This document shows positions 9,382 through 19,161 of a DNA stretch of 64,000 nucleotides, one piece after another; position 1 is the first letter of the stretch; every line of letters starts with the position of its first letter. The notes beneath the pieces were generated by a model. That model was given only the letters and a program-made list of their open reading frames with translations, had not been told where the DNA came from and did no database searches. Origin of the DNA: CAYLHF01 sp964383365 (lineage in GTDB: Bacteria > Bacteroidota > Rhodothermia > Rhodothermales > UBA10348); contig CAYLHF010000001.1 in the NCBI GenBank assembly GCA_964383365.1, positions 77,513 to 141,512 on the forward strand, written 5' to 3'. Made by a program: the position numbers and the translations under genes.

Positions 9382-10195
9382 AGCGTGGTTCGTGTGACGC
9401 TCATATCGGGTTGAATATGGATGATCGTTCCCTCGGGGACCTCATTCCACAACTCATCATCGGTCACCGGCTCAGATGCCACGGCCAGGGCGCGGTATCC
9501 CGACTCGTTTCCATCATGGGTGTGCTTTTCTCCGCCGCAGACATTGCAGGGATGCACAGCATCTCGATGCGTCGTCCAGAGCGTCCGGCCCCGCCGCACC
9601 GTAATGGTCTCTCGTCCATCCGTGAGAATGATGTTCAACGCCAACTCCGCGCCAGAATCGACCTGTTGCGAGAGGTCGTCGATGGTACTGAGTCCCTTTG
9701 CGACGACGTACGGTAAGGATTTGTCCGCCAGTTGCTCGCGAAGCGAAAGCAGGTAATGGAAAATGAGTTCGGAGTCGGTATCTCCGGCGATTTCGTTCCG
9801 GTGCCCTGCCGACATCGTCTCGAGTAAACGGGGGCGCACACCTTCGATAGCACCGATCGTTCCGTTATGCGCCAGAAGCCAGGAATTGCTTTCGAAGGGA
9901 TGAGTGTTCTCTCTGGAGATATGCCCCACGGTCGCGCGCCGGACATGTGCTACTACATTTTTCGTATGAATATGCGCCGNNNNNNNNNNNNNNNNNNNNN
10001 NNNNNNNNNNNNNNNNNNNNNNNNNNNNNNNNNNNNNNNNNNNNNNNNNNNNNNNNNNNNNNNNNNNNNNNNNNNNNNNCCCACGGTCGCGCGCCGGACA
10101 TGTGCTACTACATTTTTCGTATGAATATGCGCCGTTGGAACGGGCACCGCTCGTGCCCTCCGATTCAGCATGAGGGGAATTTCAACGTTGCGCAA
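9378..10195 (-). CDS. Class II glutamine amidotransferase-like protein, split by a false gap, N-terminus lacking
   Basis: The frame on both sides of the N run joins perfectly once the duplicated 55 bp are merged, giving NVVAHVRRATVGHISREN followed by THPFESNSWLLAHNG, hallmarks of Ntn-type class II amidotransferases (EgtC/YafJ-like). About 220 residues are visible. What is missing is the family's N-terminal Met-Cys nucleophile and DGWG segment: upstream of the TTG at 10195 an in-frame TGA is met almost at once, and no such motif is present in any frame before the divergent M16 gene. Either the scaffold is misjoined or the gene is decayed. The C-terminal half carries a CNVC pair near residue 130 of the unsplit part. 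Confidence 0.7.
9925..10134. repeat. 55-bp direct duplication around a 100-N gap (assembly artefact)
   Basis: Bases 9925-9979 and 10080-10134 are identical over 55 bp and flank the N run at 9980-10079. A 55-bp end overlap is what two de Bruijn-graph contigs share at k=55. Removing the N run and one copy restores a continuous amidotransferase frame. Confidence 0.93.
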
Positions 10196-10317
10196 CTCTG
10201 GTCTTCGGAATCAGTAGTATGGAAGCTCGACTTCACCTGTTGAATTCGGGCCGTGACACCGACCCGTGTCGAACTGCTGTGTCGAACGAATCCCCTCCAT
10301 ATCATTCGCCCTTCGTT

Positions 10318-13098
10318 ATGAACAAGCTCCTCTCCCTCCTTCTGATTCTGACCGCTGGCATGCTTCTGGTCGCCCCTGCACGGGCGCAGGATGATCCTGA
10401 TCTGCCTGAACCCGATCGCAAGAGTCCGGTCGAGATACCATACCAGAAGTTCACGCTCGATAATGGACTGACCGTACTGATTCACGAAGATCATAAGGCT
10501 CCGATCGCGGCCGTCAATGTCTGGTACCACGTCGGATCCAAGAACGAAGTTCGTGGAAAGACGGGGTTCGCCCACCTGTTTGAACACCTGATGTTCAACG
10601 GGTCGGAAAACAATGACGACGACTATTTTCAGGTCATGGAGCGCATCGGTGCGACGAACCTGAACGGGACGACGAACAACGATCGAACCAATTACTTTCA
10701 GAATGTCCCGATCAATGCACTCGACCGTGCGCTCTGGATGGAATCAGACCGTATGGGGCATCTGCTGGGAGCGATAGATCAGGAGAAGCTCGACGAACAA
10801 CGAGGTGTCGTCCAGAATGAAAAACGTCAGGGAGAAAATCAGCCGTACGGTCGAGTCTTCAACGTTATCACCGAGAATACATATCCGGATGGTCATCCTT
10901 ATTCGCACACGGTGATCGGATCCATGGATGATCTGGATGCGGCATCGCTCGAAGACGTCCAGACCTGGTTCAAGACGTACTACGGTCCCAGTAACGCGGT
11001 CATTGCCGTGGCCGGTGATATTGACACAGAAGACGCTCTAAACCGCGTCAAGAAGTTTTTTGGGGACATTCCGCCAGGGCCACCAATCGAGAAGCACGAC
11101 ACCTGGGTGGCGAAGCGAACGGGAACGCATCGGATGCATCTGCAAGACCGGGTGCCCCAGTCGCGGATATACAAAGTGTGGAATACGCCTGAATGGGGAA
11201 ACGCTGATGCGGATTACCTGAATCTGGCGTCAGATATACTCGCCTCAGGCAAGACCTCGAGACTGTACAAACGAATGGTCTACGACGACCAGATCGCGAC
11301 CGACGTCGGCGCCTTCATTCAGCAACGCGAGATCGCCGGACTGTTCATGATTCAGGCCAGCGCCCGACCCGGACAGAAGCTCTCCACAATCGAAATGGGG
11401 CTGGACGAAGAATTGGCTGCGTTTCTCCGGGATGGACCAACCGATAAGGAAATGGAGCGGGTCAGAACCGGGTATCTGGCAAATTTTGTCCGCGGTGCAG
11501 AGCAAATCGGCGGATTCGGTGGCAAGTCGGATATACTGGCACAGAACGAGATTTACGGGGGTGACGCAGGGTTGTATGAGACCAGGCTGAACCGCATCCA
11601 GAGCGCTACGAAAGAAGATGTCGTTGGCGCTGCGCGGCGCTGGCTCTCGGACGGGGTCCTGATTCTGGATGTAACGCCCTTTCCCGAGTTAACAAATGCC
11701 GATTCGGGCGCCGACCGGAGTCGTCTTGCTCCACTCGGAGAAGCACCGGTCACCCGGTTTCCTGCGTTTGAGCGGCAACGACTCGCAAACGGCCTGACGG
11801 TCATTTTGAGTGAGCGCCACGCGACGCCACTCGTCGAATTCAGTCTACAAGTAGATGCCGGGTACGCATCCGACCAGTTCGGAACGCCCGGCACGGCCAG
11901 TCTGGCGATGAATATGCTCGACGAAGGGACGACTACCAGGGACGCGCTTGCCATCAATGAGTCGCTGGCCCTGCTGGGAGCATCGCTAAGATCGGGATCA
12001 AACCTGGATGTGTCTTCCGTCTCGATGTCCGCTCTCAGGGAGAATCTCGGAGCGGCTCTGGACATCTATACCGATGTCATCCTGAACCCATCTTTCCCGG
12101 AGCAAGATTTCGACCGACTCAAACAGCAACAGTCCGTTGCCATCCAACGCGAGCAGCAGAACCCCATCCAGATGGCGCTGCGGGTATTTCCGGGGCTTCT
12201 GTACGGGAAAGATCATGCCTACGGCCTTCCTTTCACGGGTTCCGGCACGCAGGACGCACTGGCCAGTATTTCCCGGGAAGATCTGAAGACGTTCCATGAG
12301 ACCTGGTTCAAGCCAGGCAATGCGACGCTCGTCGTCGTAGGCGACATCACCATGTCAGAGCTGAAACCGATGTTGGACGATCGGTTCGGTTCATGGAAGT
12401 CCGGCGCTGTCCCCACAAAAAATATTACAAAGGTGAGCCAGAAGGATCATTCGACCGTGTATCTGATGGACCGGCCCGGCGCCCAGCAGTCGATCATATT
12501 CGCAGGTCACGTTGCTCCTCCGAAATCAGATCCTCATGATATTGAAATCGGAACGATGAATGCTATTCTGGGTGGAACGTTCACGTCCCGAATCAACATG
12601 AACCTCCGCGAAGACAAGAGTTGGTCTTACGGCACGTTGTCACTCGTACTGGACGCCCGAGGCCAGCGGCCATTCATCGTCTACGCCCCCGTTCAGACGG
12701 ATAAAACGAGCGAATCAATGGGCGAAATAATCAAGGAGATCGACGCGTACCTTGGAGAATCACCGGTTACCATGGAAGAACTCAGCAAGGCGAAGAAGAG
12801 CCAGACGCTGACGCTTCCGGGACAGTGGGAGACCAACGCTGCCGTTCAGGGATCGCTCAATCAGATGGTCCAATTTGGCCTCGCAGATGATTACTTCGAC
12901 ACGTTTCCCGGTCGGGTAACCAATCAACAGATCGATGAGATAAATGCTGCCGCCCACCAGGTTCTCCATCCGGAGGCTATCGTGTGGGTAATCGTCGGTG
13001 ATTTGAGCAGGATTGAGGAAGGCATTCGAGGCCTTGGTATCGCAGACATTCGGCATCTCGATGCGGACGGCAATGAGATTCCCACTGGAAGTGACTGA
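10318..13098 (+). CDS. M16 family zinc metalloprotease, two-domain, exported
   Basis: A 926-residue protein starting MNKLLSLLLILTAGMLL with a signal peptide ending near ARAQ. The first M16 domain has the inverted zinc motif His86-x-x-Glu89-His90 (HLFEH) with the third ligand Glu168 in VQNEKRQ, 78 residues on as usual. The second domain (about residue 480 onward, ANGLTVILSERHATP) has the fold but no HxxEH, the normal arrangement of an active and an inactive half forming a closing chamber. It probably degrades peptides in the periplasm or outside. The upstream extension to 10219 has no signal and was discarded. Transcribed divergently from the amidotransferase. Confidence 0.93.
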   Translation: MNKLLSLLLILTAGMLLVAPARAQDDPDLPEPDRKSPVEIPYQKFTLDNGLTVLIHEDHKAPIAAVNVWYHVGSKNEVRGKTGFAHLFEHLMFNGSENNDDDYFQVMERIGATNLNGTTNNDRTNYFQNVPINALDRALWMESDRMGHLLGAIDQEKLDEQRGVVQNEKRQGENQPYGRVFNVITENTYPDGHPYSHTVIGSMDDLDAASLEDVQTWFKTYYGPSNAVIAVAGDIDTEDALNRVKKFFGDIPPGPPIEKHDTWVAKRTGTHRMHLQDRVPQSRIYKVWNTPEWGNADADYLNLASDILASGKTSRLYKRMVYDDQIATDVGAFIQQREIAGLFMIQASARPGQKLSTIEMGLDEELAAFLRDGPTDKEMERVRTGYLANFVRGAEQIGGFGGKSDILAQNEIYGGDAGLYETRLNRIQSATKEDVVGAARRWLSDGVLILDVTPFPELTNADSGADRSRLAPLGEAPVTRFPAFERQRLANGLTVILSERHATPLVEFSLQVDAGYASDQFGTPGTASLAMNMLDEGTTTRDALAINESLALLGASLRSGSNLDVSSVSMSALRENLGAALDIYTDVILNPSFPEQDFDRLKQQQSVAIQREQQNPIQMALRVFPGLLYGKDHAYGLPFTGSGTQDALASISREDLKTFHETWFKPGNATLVVVGDITMSELKPMLDDRFGSWKSGAVPTKNITKVSQKDHSTVYLMDRPGAQQSIIFAGHVAPPKSDPHDIEIGTMNAILGGTFTSRINMNLREDKSWSYGTLSLVLDARGQRPFIVYAPVQTDKTSESMGEIIKEIDAYLGESPVTMEELSKAKKSQTLTLPGQWETNAAVQGSLNQMVQFGLADDYFDTFPGRVTNQQIDEINAAAHQVLHPEAIVWVIVGDLSRIEEGIRGLGIADIRHLDADGNEIPTGSD

Positions 13099-13135
13099 CA
13101 CCCCGCAACGTCAGCATGCATCCCGGGCTACGAAT

Positions 13136-15571
13136 TCATGCTTCCGCTTCGCCACCCAGTGATCGCCTGACGTGGCGCTTCATTGCGCGGAGATGAACAT
13201 TCAGATGATCGATATGGTCGGAAAGATCTTCTTCCGGGGAGTGATCACAGATCCGTTCGATCGCTCGGCAGTCCAGGCTGAGCGTATCGAACCCTAGCAT
13301 CGCTGCCGTGGACTTGAGTGAGTGAGCCGCGCGTCCTGCCACGACGAAATCTCCCTCATCAACTCCATTCCGAACTTCACTAACCATCGCCTCGGCATCG
13401 GCAACAAATTCCTTCAGCACGTCGGTAATCATCTCAGGGTCGTCCTCACCGAGAAATCTTCGGACGATGGCAACCGGATCGCGGTCCGTCGCGAACGGCC
13501 CCGATGTCTTTTTCGGCAGGATCTCATTCGATTCATACGCCTTCCGAGGCTCGCTATCGGGCTCGATGTGTTCGGGCTCCTGGTGGAGATCGCTCTCGGT
13601 ATCCACGTTACCGGATTCCTGAATTGAACCGTCCGTCGCCAGCGCGTTTGCAATGACGGCTTCAAGCGCCTCTTCCGTGATGGGTTTGGGAATGAATCCT
13701 ATCATTCCGATAGCCTCACACGCATGCTTTTTCTCCAATGTCACATCGGCAGTTACGGCAATAACGCGAAGCGGTGAGTCCCACTTCCACTCAGTTCGAA
13801 TTTCTGTCGTAGCATCCAATCCGGACATATCAGGCATCCGGAGATCCATCAGAATGACACCATATGGAACGTGGCGAGCCGCTTGAATGGCCGTCCTTCC
13901 GCAGTCCGCCGTATCTACGGAGTAACCAATACTCTCCAGCATTAATTTGGCTACCCGTTGGTTGATCGCATTGTCTTCCACGAGGAGAATTCGACGCTCC
14001 GGTGGGCATTCTCCGGCGTCGGCCACCTGATAATCTGTTCCGTCGGTCTCCGATTCGGCGCCTATATCTGTCGCGTGCTCGTACAAAACTGGAGCGTCCT
14101 GATCCGACTCCGTCTCCATGCTTTCGCAGCCACCACACTCCTCTTCGATCAATCCGATCTGGACCCGGGCATAGAATGTGGATCCCTCGCCCGGTACGCT
14201 TTCGGCCCACATCGTCCCGCCCATCATCTCTGCTATTCGCTTGGAGATCGCGAGCCCCAGACCGGTGCCGCCGAAACGCCTGGTGATGGACTCGTCCGCC
14301 TGGGAAAAGGACTTGAACAATTTTTCCATGCCATCAGCGTCGATTCCTACGCCCGTATCCGACACCGCGATGATGATATCTGCTTCCTCACGTCCGGGAC
14401 TCTTCATCGTCACACTCAGACTGACGCTCCCCGTAGAGGTGAACTTTATCGCGTTCGAGATCAAATTGATTACGATCTGTCGGAGACGGGTTTCATCGGC
14501 CAGAATCTCCGGTGGAATATCCGGATCGATCGATGACGTCAGCAGCAGATGTTTTTCCGTTGCTGCAAATTTTTGGGTGCTCAGGGCGGCCCGGATGCTC
14601 TTTCTCAAATCAAATGGCCTGTTCTCCAGATCCATTTGTCCGGACTCAATTTTCGAGAAATCGAGCACTTCGTTGATGACAGACAGCAGCACATCACCGG
14701 ACCCGGCCACCGTTTCTGCATATTCTTTCTGTTCTTCAGTCATATCGGTCTTGAGGAGAATCCTGCTCATACCGATAATGCCATTGAGCGGAGACCGAAT
14801 TTCGTGACTCATGGTGGCCAGAAATTGACTCTTCGCTTTCGTTGCGGATTCCGCAAGGAAGATGGCTTCTTCAAGCTCTTCTTTTCCGCTCTCAATGAGT
14901 GATGCCATCCGATTGAAATGGTGCGCGAGCAGGCCCACCTCGTCACGCGTGGATATGTCTGCACGGGCCGTATAGTCTCCTCCGGCCAGTCTTTTCGTAG
15001 CCCGGGATAGTTCCTCCAGAGGTTGCGTAATCAGCGAGGAAAGGTGAAAGGCAATCAGCAGACTGACGATGAGAACCAGCAGACTGATAATGATAATCTC
15101 TGCCCGTAGTGTATCGACCGCCCGGTCGAGCGTCGACATGCTCTGCGAGACGTACACGTAGGCTACGACGACATTGTCTGACAGTATGGGCTTACCGTAG
15201 ACCGCGAATTTTCCACCTACCGTTACCATGCCATCTTTTTCCCGGTCGTAGGAGAGAGAAAAGTCATCCGGCCAGGACGCGATTCGAGCACCGGTCCAGT
15301 TCACAACGTCTACTGAAGTGAGTTCCGGACTGTTCTTTACGAATTCCTCTATCGTGCTGGAAAGTTCGGGTCGCGACCCTGAGAATGCTCCCCCGATCTT
15401 CTCCGCGATAGCCTCGGTATGAAAAGCCAGTCCATCTTCGAACTCTTTGACCTGTTGAGATCGAAGCAATTGGGGAAGGAAAATGTAGAGTGACGTAACG
15501 ATGAAACACATATAGACAAAAGCTGCCATGAGCATTTTTGCCTGAATAGATATATGTCGTCCCTTTCGCAT
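13136..15571 (-). CDS. BarA-like hybrid sensor histidine kinase
   Basis: An 811-residue hybrid kinase read from ATG 15571. The longer frame to 15724 would overlap the upstream gene. Order: transmembrane helix (AFVYMCFIVTSLYIF), periplasmic sensor of about 130 residues, second helix (IIISLLVLIVSLLIAF), HAMP linker, HisKA with phospho-acceptor His256 in TMSHEIRSPLNG, HATPase, a receiver domain with Asp576 in VILMDLRMPDMSG, and a C-terminal Hpt domain with His750 in AAHSLKSTAAML. It can therefore run a complete His-Asp-His phosphorelay to a separate regulator that is not visible nearby. The signal sensed is unknown. Confidence 0.93.
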   Translation of the reverse strand: MRKGRHISIQAKMLMAAFVYMCFIVTSLYIFLPQLLRSQQVKEFEDGLAFHTEAIAEKIGGAFSGSRPELSSTIEEFVKNSPELTSVDVVNWTGARIASWPDDFSLSYDREKDGMVTVGGKFAVYGKPILSDNVVVAYVYVSQSMSTLDRAVDTLRAEIIIISLLVLIVSLLIAFHLSSLITQPLEELSRATKRLAGGDYTARADISTRDEVGLLAHHFNRMASLIESGKEELEEAIFLAESATKAKSQFLATMSHEIRSPLNGIIGMSRILLKTDMTEEQKEYAETVAGSGDVLLSVINEVLDFSKIESGQMDLENRPFDLRKSIRAALSTQKFAATEKHLLLTSSIDPDIPPEILADETRLRQIVINLISNAIKFTSTGSVSLSVTMKSPGREEADIIIAVSDTGVGIDADGMEKLFKSFSQADESITRRFGGTGLGLAISKRIAEMMGGTMWAESVPGEGSTFYARVQIGLIEEECGGCESMETESDQDAPVLYEHATDIGAESETDGTDYQVADAGECPPERRILLVEDNAINQRVAKLMLESIGYSVDTADCGRTAIQAARHVPYGVILMDLRMPDMSGLDATTEIRTEWKWDSPLRVIAVTADVTLEKKHACEAIGMIGFIPKPITEEALEAVIANALATDGSIQESGNVDTESDLHQEPEHIEPDSEPRKAYESNEILPKKTSGPFATDRDPVAIVRRFLGEDDPEMITDVLKEFVADAEAMVSEVRNGVDEGDFVVAGRAAHSLKSTAAMLGFDTLSLDCRAIERICDHSPEEDLSDHIDHLNVHLRAMKRHVRRSLGGEAEA

Positions 15572-15699
15572 ACGGGCAAACCGACCTCGTTTGAGGTTTT
15601 TTCGGCCACTTTGAAGCCATTTTACCGGTTCTACTTGTAGCGTAGATCGGGGGTATTTGCCATCTCTTAATACGTAGGAACACGTATAAACATCAGGTC

Positions 15700-18600
15700 C
15701 TACTGATCTGAAACCGCATTCCATCTCGAAATCAGCGCAGCCTGTCTGGCCCGAAGCGTGTCATAACGTTCGTAGGCATCCCGGCCGGGACGCTGATCCG
15801 CCCTGGACGTCATTCCGGACAGGTATCCGAGTTGGCTGATCAACATGCGGGCCGGGTAGCTCTGATCGTCCCGGTCGACGAACTCGGCACGGAGTGCCTG
15901 CATCTCGGCGATCCGCGAATCGGTCGCCCTGTTTTGCTCTTCTGACTCACGGAGAGCGGCCAGAACCGAGTCCATCTCTGAGACTGTCGCTGTGGCCTCT
16001 GTTAACGCCGCGTGAACCTTCAGATTGAATGACAATTGCTCCGCCAGGTCGTCCTCCGAGACTCCGTCGTTGGCGATGCGAGGATCGATCAGAATTCGAA
16101 ACCGGGTCGACTCGCTCCACTCGCCCATCGTGAGCGTTGCCACATATTCTCCGGGCGCGGCCAGGGGGCCGCGCCTCCGGTTTCCGTTTATCCGGGTGGA
16201 TCCAGCGTATCTCATGTCCCATATAAAGCGATGAGAGCCCGCAGTGGCATCGAGTATCTCCCGTTTGGGCGTCCCTGGGCCGGACGCTGCGGAACGTGAC
16301 CGGGCAGGACCTCTCATCCCTTGCTCGGCGGACGCACCGCCGACGTCTTTCGCCTCGCTACTGAACGAGCGAATCTCCTGTCCGTCGGCCGTCGAAACGG
16401 ACAACGTCAGGTCTCCTTGCCCATCCTCCGGAAGGAAATACGTAAACTGTGGTCCCGGAACGGGATACTCTGGACGAGCGTCATTTCCGGCCGAGAATGA
16501 GTATCGCATGCGATAGGCATCGCGCGGACTGAACAGACGGGTCTGCTCTTGCTCTCCCTCGCCGTCCTGAGCCGCCATCTGATGAAATGTCGTGATGTCA
16601 TCGAGTATCCAGAACGCCCGACCCATCGTAGAGACAATTAAATCCTTCCGATAGACCTTCAGATCGGTAATCGGTGTCACCGGAAGATTCAGTTGCAACG
16701 ACTGCCAGTGTCGGCCATCATCAAACGAGATAAATAGACCGAACTCGGTTCCTGCGTATAGAAGGCCTTCGTAATCGGGATCCTCACGGACCACCCGAGT
16801 CGGCGAATCGATCGGAATACCGTTCTCTCCGGTTGTCAATAACGTCCATGTCTCTCCGAAATCTTCCGTTCGGTAGATGTATGGCTTGAAATCATTCAGG
16901 AGATATCGATACCCCGCGACATATGCCTTGCCCGCCGTATGAGGAGAAGGTTCGATTGCCTGAATCCTGCCTTCCTGTGGCATTTCCGGAGGCGTCACAT
17001 CCTTCCACGTTTCTCCTCCGTCTCTCGTGACGTGAACCGGCCCATCGTTGGCTCCCGTCCATATAACTCCTTCCTGCACAGGAGATTCCTCGATCACGTA
17101 GAGTACACTGTAATGCTCTTCTCCCGTTATATCCCGGGTAATCGGACTCCCGGAGACTACCTGTCGCTCCGGCCGAAAAGCCGTCAGATCCGGGCTGATT
17201 TGCTCCCAGGTCTTCCCTTCATCCAGGGTCCGATGTACAAACTGCGAGCCGTGGTAGATCACGTCCGGATTGTGGGGAGATACCTCGATCGGTACGACGC
17301 GCTGGAAACGGAACGGGAGCTCGCGAGGATTCCGTCCATAGAGATCGACCGCGCCCACATAGTACTGCTGCTCCTGGCCCGTCTTTCGATTGAATCGACC
17401 GAAACGACCCTTACAGTTACTGTATACGATATCGGGGTTCCCGGGCTTCGGAACGGCGGGGCCGGTCTCACATCCTCCCATGGTCTCCCACAATGCGGTC
17501 ACTCCACCCGGCCTTCGAACGTCGGGAAGGCTCGGAGCGGAAATGGTAGAGTTATCCTGCTGACCCGAATAGACGCGGTACGGAAACCGATCGTCCACGT
17601 TGATCTGGTAGAGTTCCGCCGTCGCCTGGTTTTGCTGCGACGACCAGGTCTTCCCCCCATCCCGTGTCACGTTGGCTCCTCCGTCGTTGGACTGAATGAT
17701 GAGATTCCCGTCGTCCGGATTGATCCACATGTCGTGATTGTCACCATGAGGTGTCGAGGCCCGCTCGAACGACTCTCCCGCATCATTCGACACGTAGAAT
17801 CCTTCGTTATTGACGTAGACCCGGTCGGCATCAGACGGATCTGCGTCCACGTTGGTGTAATAGAAGGGCCGGTTCATGATGCCCTTATGCGTATTGACGA
17901 GCCGCCACGTCAGGCCCCTGTCATTTGAGCGGTAGAGCCCTTCATCGTCGGGTTTCGCCTCGACGAGGGCATAGATTCGGCTGGGGTCGGCGGGAGACAC
18001 CGCCAGATCCATCTTCCCGATGAGGCCTTGCGGAAGACCCGCTTCTATCTTCGTCCACGTCGTACCGGCATCCGTCGAGCGATAGAATCCGTCTTCCGTG
18101 TTGCTTCCGCTAAGAATGGTCCAGGGCTTGCGCTCGGCCGTCCACATGGCCGCATAGACCTCGTCCGGGTTGGACGGATTCAGTTCGAGATCGATCGCTC
18201 CGGTATGGTCCGAGACAAACAGGATATGCGACCACGTCGTACCCCCGTCGACGCTCTTGTAGACACCCCGTTCGGAATTGGCACCAAAAGGACTACCCAG
18301 CGCCGCGACATAGACGACTTCAGGATTGGTCGGGTGGACGACAACCGCACCGATCTGTCCGGTTTTTCCGAGGCCCAGAAACGTCCACGTCTCACCCGCG
18401 TCATTCGAACGATAGACCCCGCGTCCGATGATGACGTTACTCCGGATGCCATCCGAACCGGTTCCTGCGTAGATAACCGACGGATCGCTGTCGGCCACGT
18501 CGATCGAGCCGATCGATGCTGTTGCAAAAAATCCGTCAGATACGTTCGTCCACGAAGATCCGTAATTCGTTGTCTTCCAGACTCCTCCACCGGTGCTACC

Positions 18601-18846
18601 GAAGAAAAAAGTCCCCGGCGTCCGGGCATGTCCGGCCACAGCCGTCACCCGCCCTCCCCTCGTCGGGCCGATCATCCGAAAGTGGAGACCAGAATACAAT
18701 GCAGGATTAACCCGAATATTCTCACCAACAGAGTCGGTTCTCGCAGAAGACGTCTCTGAATGTTGTGCTCTGACACATGAGACGGTCACCAGAAATCCTA
18801 TGAAAGTGACCGCGAGAGACGAAAGATGAAAATGGTGACGTAGCAT
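15700..18846 (-). CDS. Secreted BNR/sortilin-like beta-propeller protein
   Basis: A 1048-residue exported protein. A signal peptide (LAVTFIGFLVTVSCVRAQ) is followed by many BNR/Asp-box type repeats, visible as S-x-D-G-G-x-T-W and SNDAGETW motifs spread from about residue 100 to 720, as in VPS10/sortilin-like ten-bladed propellers. A C-terminal region of about 300 residues contains a beta-sandwich (RFIWDMRYAG) and a helical tail. Such proteins are frequent in Bacteroidota and are often mislabelled glycosyl hydrolases; no catalytic residues are evident. A binding role outside the cell is the safer reading. It stands alone, about 315 bp from the divergent Kelch-like gene. Confidence 0.88.
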   Translation of the reverse strand: MLRHHFHLSSLAVTFIGFLVTVSCVRAQHSETSSARTDSVGENIRVNPALYSGLHFRMIGPTRGGRVTAVAGHARTPGTFFFGSTGGGVWKTTNYGSSWTNVSDGFFATASIGSIDVADSDPSVIYAGTGSDGIRSNVIIGRGVYRSNDAGETWTFLGLGKTGQIGAVVVHPTNPEVVYVAALGSPFGANSERGVYKSVDGGTTWSHILFVSDHTGAIDLELNPSNPDEVYAAMWTAERKPWTILSGSNTEDGFYRSTDAGTTWTKIEAGLPQGLIGKMDLAVSPADPSRIYALVEAKPDDEGLYRSNDRGLTWRLVNTHKGIMNRPFYYTNVDADPSDADRVYVNNEGFYVSNDAGESFERASTPHGDNHDMWINPDDGNLIIQSNDGGANVTRDGGKTWSSQQNQATAELYQINVDDRFPYRVYSGQQDNSTISAPSLPDVRRPGGVTALWETMGGCETGPAVPKPGNPDIVYSNCKGRFGRFNRKTGQEQQYYVGAVDLYGRNPRELPFRFQRVVPIEVSPHNPDVIYHGSQFVHRTLDEGKTWEQISPDLTAFRPERQVVSGSPITRDITGEEHYSVLYVIEESPVQEGVIWTGANDGPVHVTRDGGETWKDVTPPEMPQEGRIQAIEPSPHTAGKAYVAGYRYLLNDFKPYIYRTEDFGETWTLLTTGENGIPIDSPTRVVREDPDYEGLLYAGTEFGLFISFDDGRHWQSLQLNLPVTPITDLKVYRKDLIVSTMGRAFWILDDITTFHQMAAQDGEGEQEQTRLFSPRDAYRMRYSFSAGNDARPEYPVPGPQFTYFLPEDGQGDLTLSVSTADGQEIRSFSSEAKDVGGASAEQGMRGPARSRSAASGPGTPKREILDATAGSHRFIWDMRYAGSTRINGNRRRGPLAAPGEYVATLTMGEWSESTRFRILIDPRIANDGVSEDDLAEQLSFNLKVHAALTEATATVSEMDSVLAALRESEEQNRATDSRIAEMQALRAEFVDRDDQSYPARMLISQLGYLSGMTSRADQRPGRDAYERYDTLRARQAALISRWNAVSDQ

Positions 18847-19161
18847 GATCGGAACGACTTAGTGAGCATGTTTGCCCCATTATCCGTCCAAAACAGTCAG
18901 GAAACAACTCCTGATTCTGCCACGTGAGGCGTTACGGACACCTCGATCCGTATCGGATTCCAATTTTCCAACGGACGCTCGTTTAGATACCGTATTTCGG
19001 TCTGCTTATTTGTCATTACCTCACACCACACACCAAATAAGTTTCTTATCATCATCAGCTTGACCAACGCCACACCCGTAAGTGGACATCAGAATCGCCG
19101 ATTCTAGGCCTGGTTGGTTGATTATGCTTTCCGAAAACCATTGAGAGAATCTAACAACGCT
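18847..19161. promoter_or_regulatory. Divergent intergenic region
   Basis: These 315 bp separate two divergent secreted-protein genes and must hold both promoters. On the plus strand a TAAGTTTC at 19038-19045 comes close to the Bacteroidota -7 element (TAnnTTTG), but the nearest TTTG upstream (19009) is too far away, so I do not assign it. I see no hairpin or small gene. Confidence 0.4.

Noticed and set aside
13136..15724. Start of the hybrid kinase at 15724
   Set aside because: It would overlap the upstream gene by 25 bp and places 51 non-conserved residues before the first membrane helix.
15700..18846. Annotation of the BNR-repeat protein as a glycosyl hydrolase
   Set aside because: Asp-box repeats alone do not make a sialidase; no arginine triad or other catalytic residues are seen.
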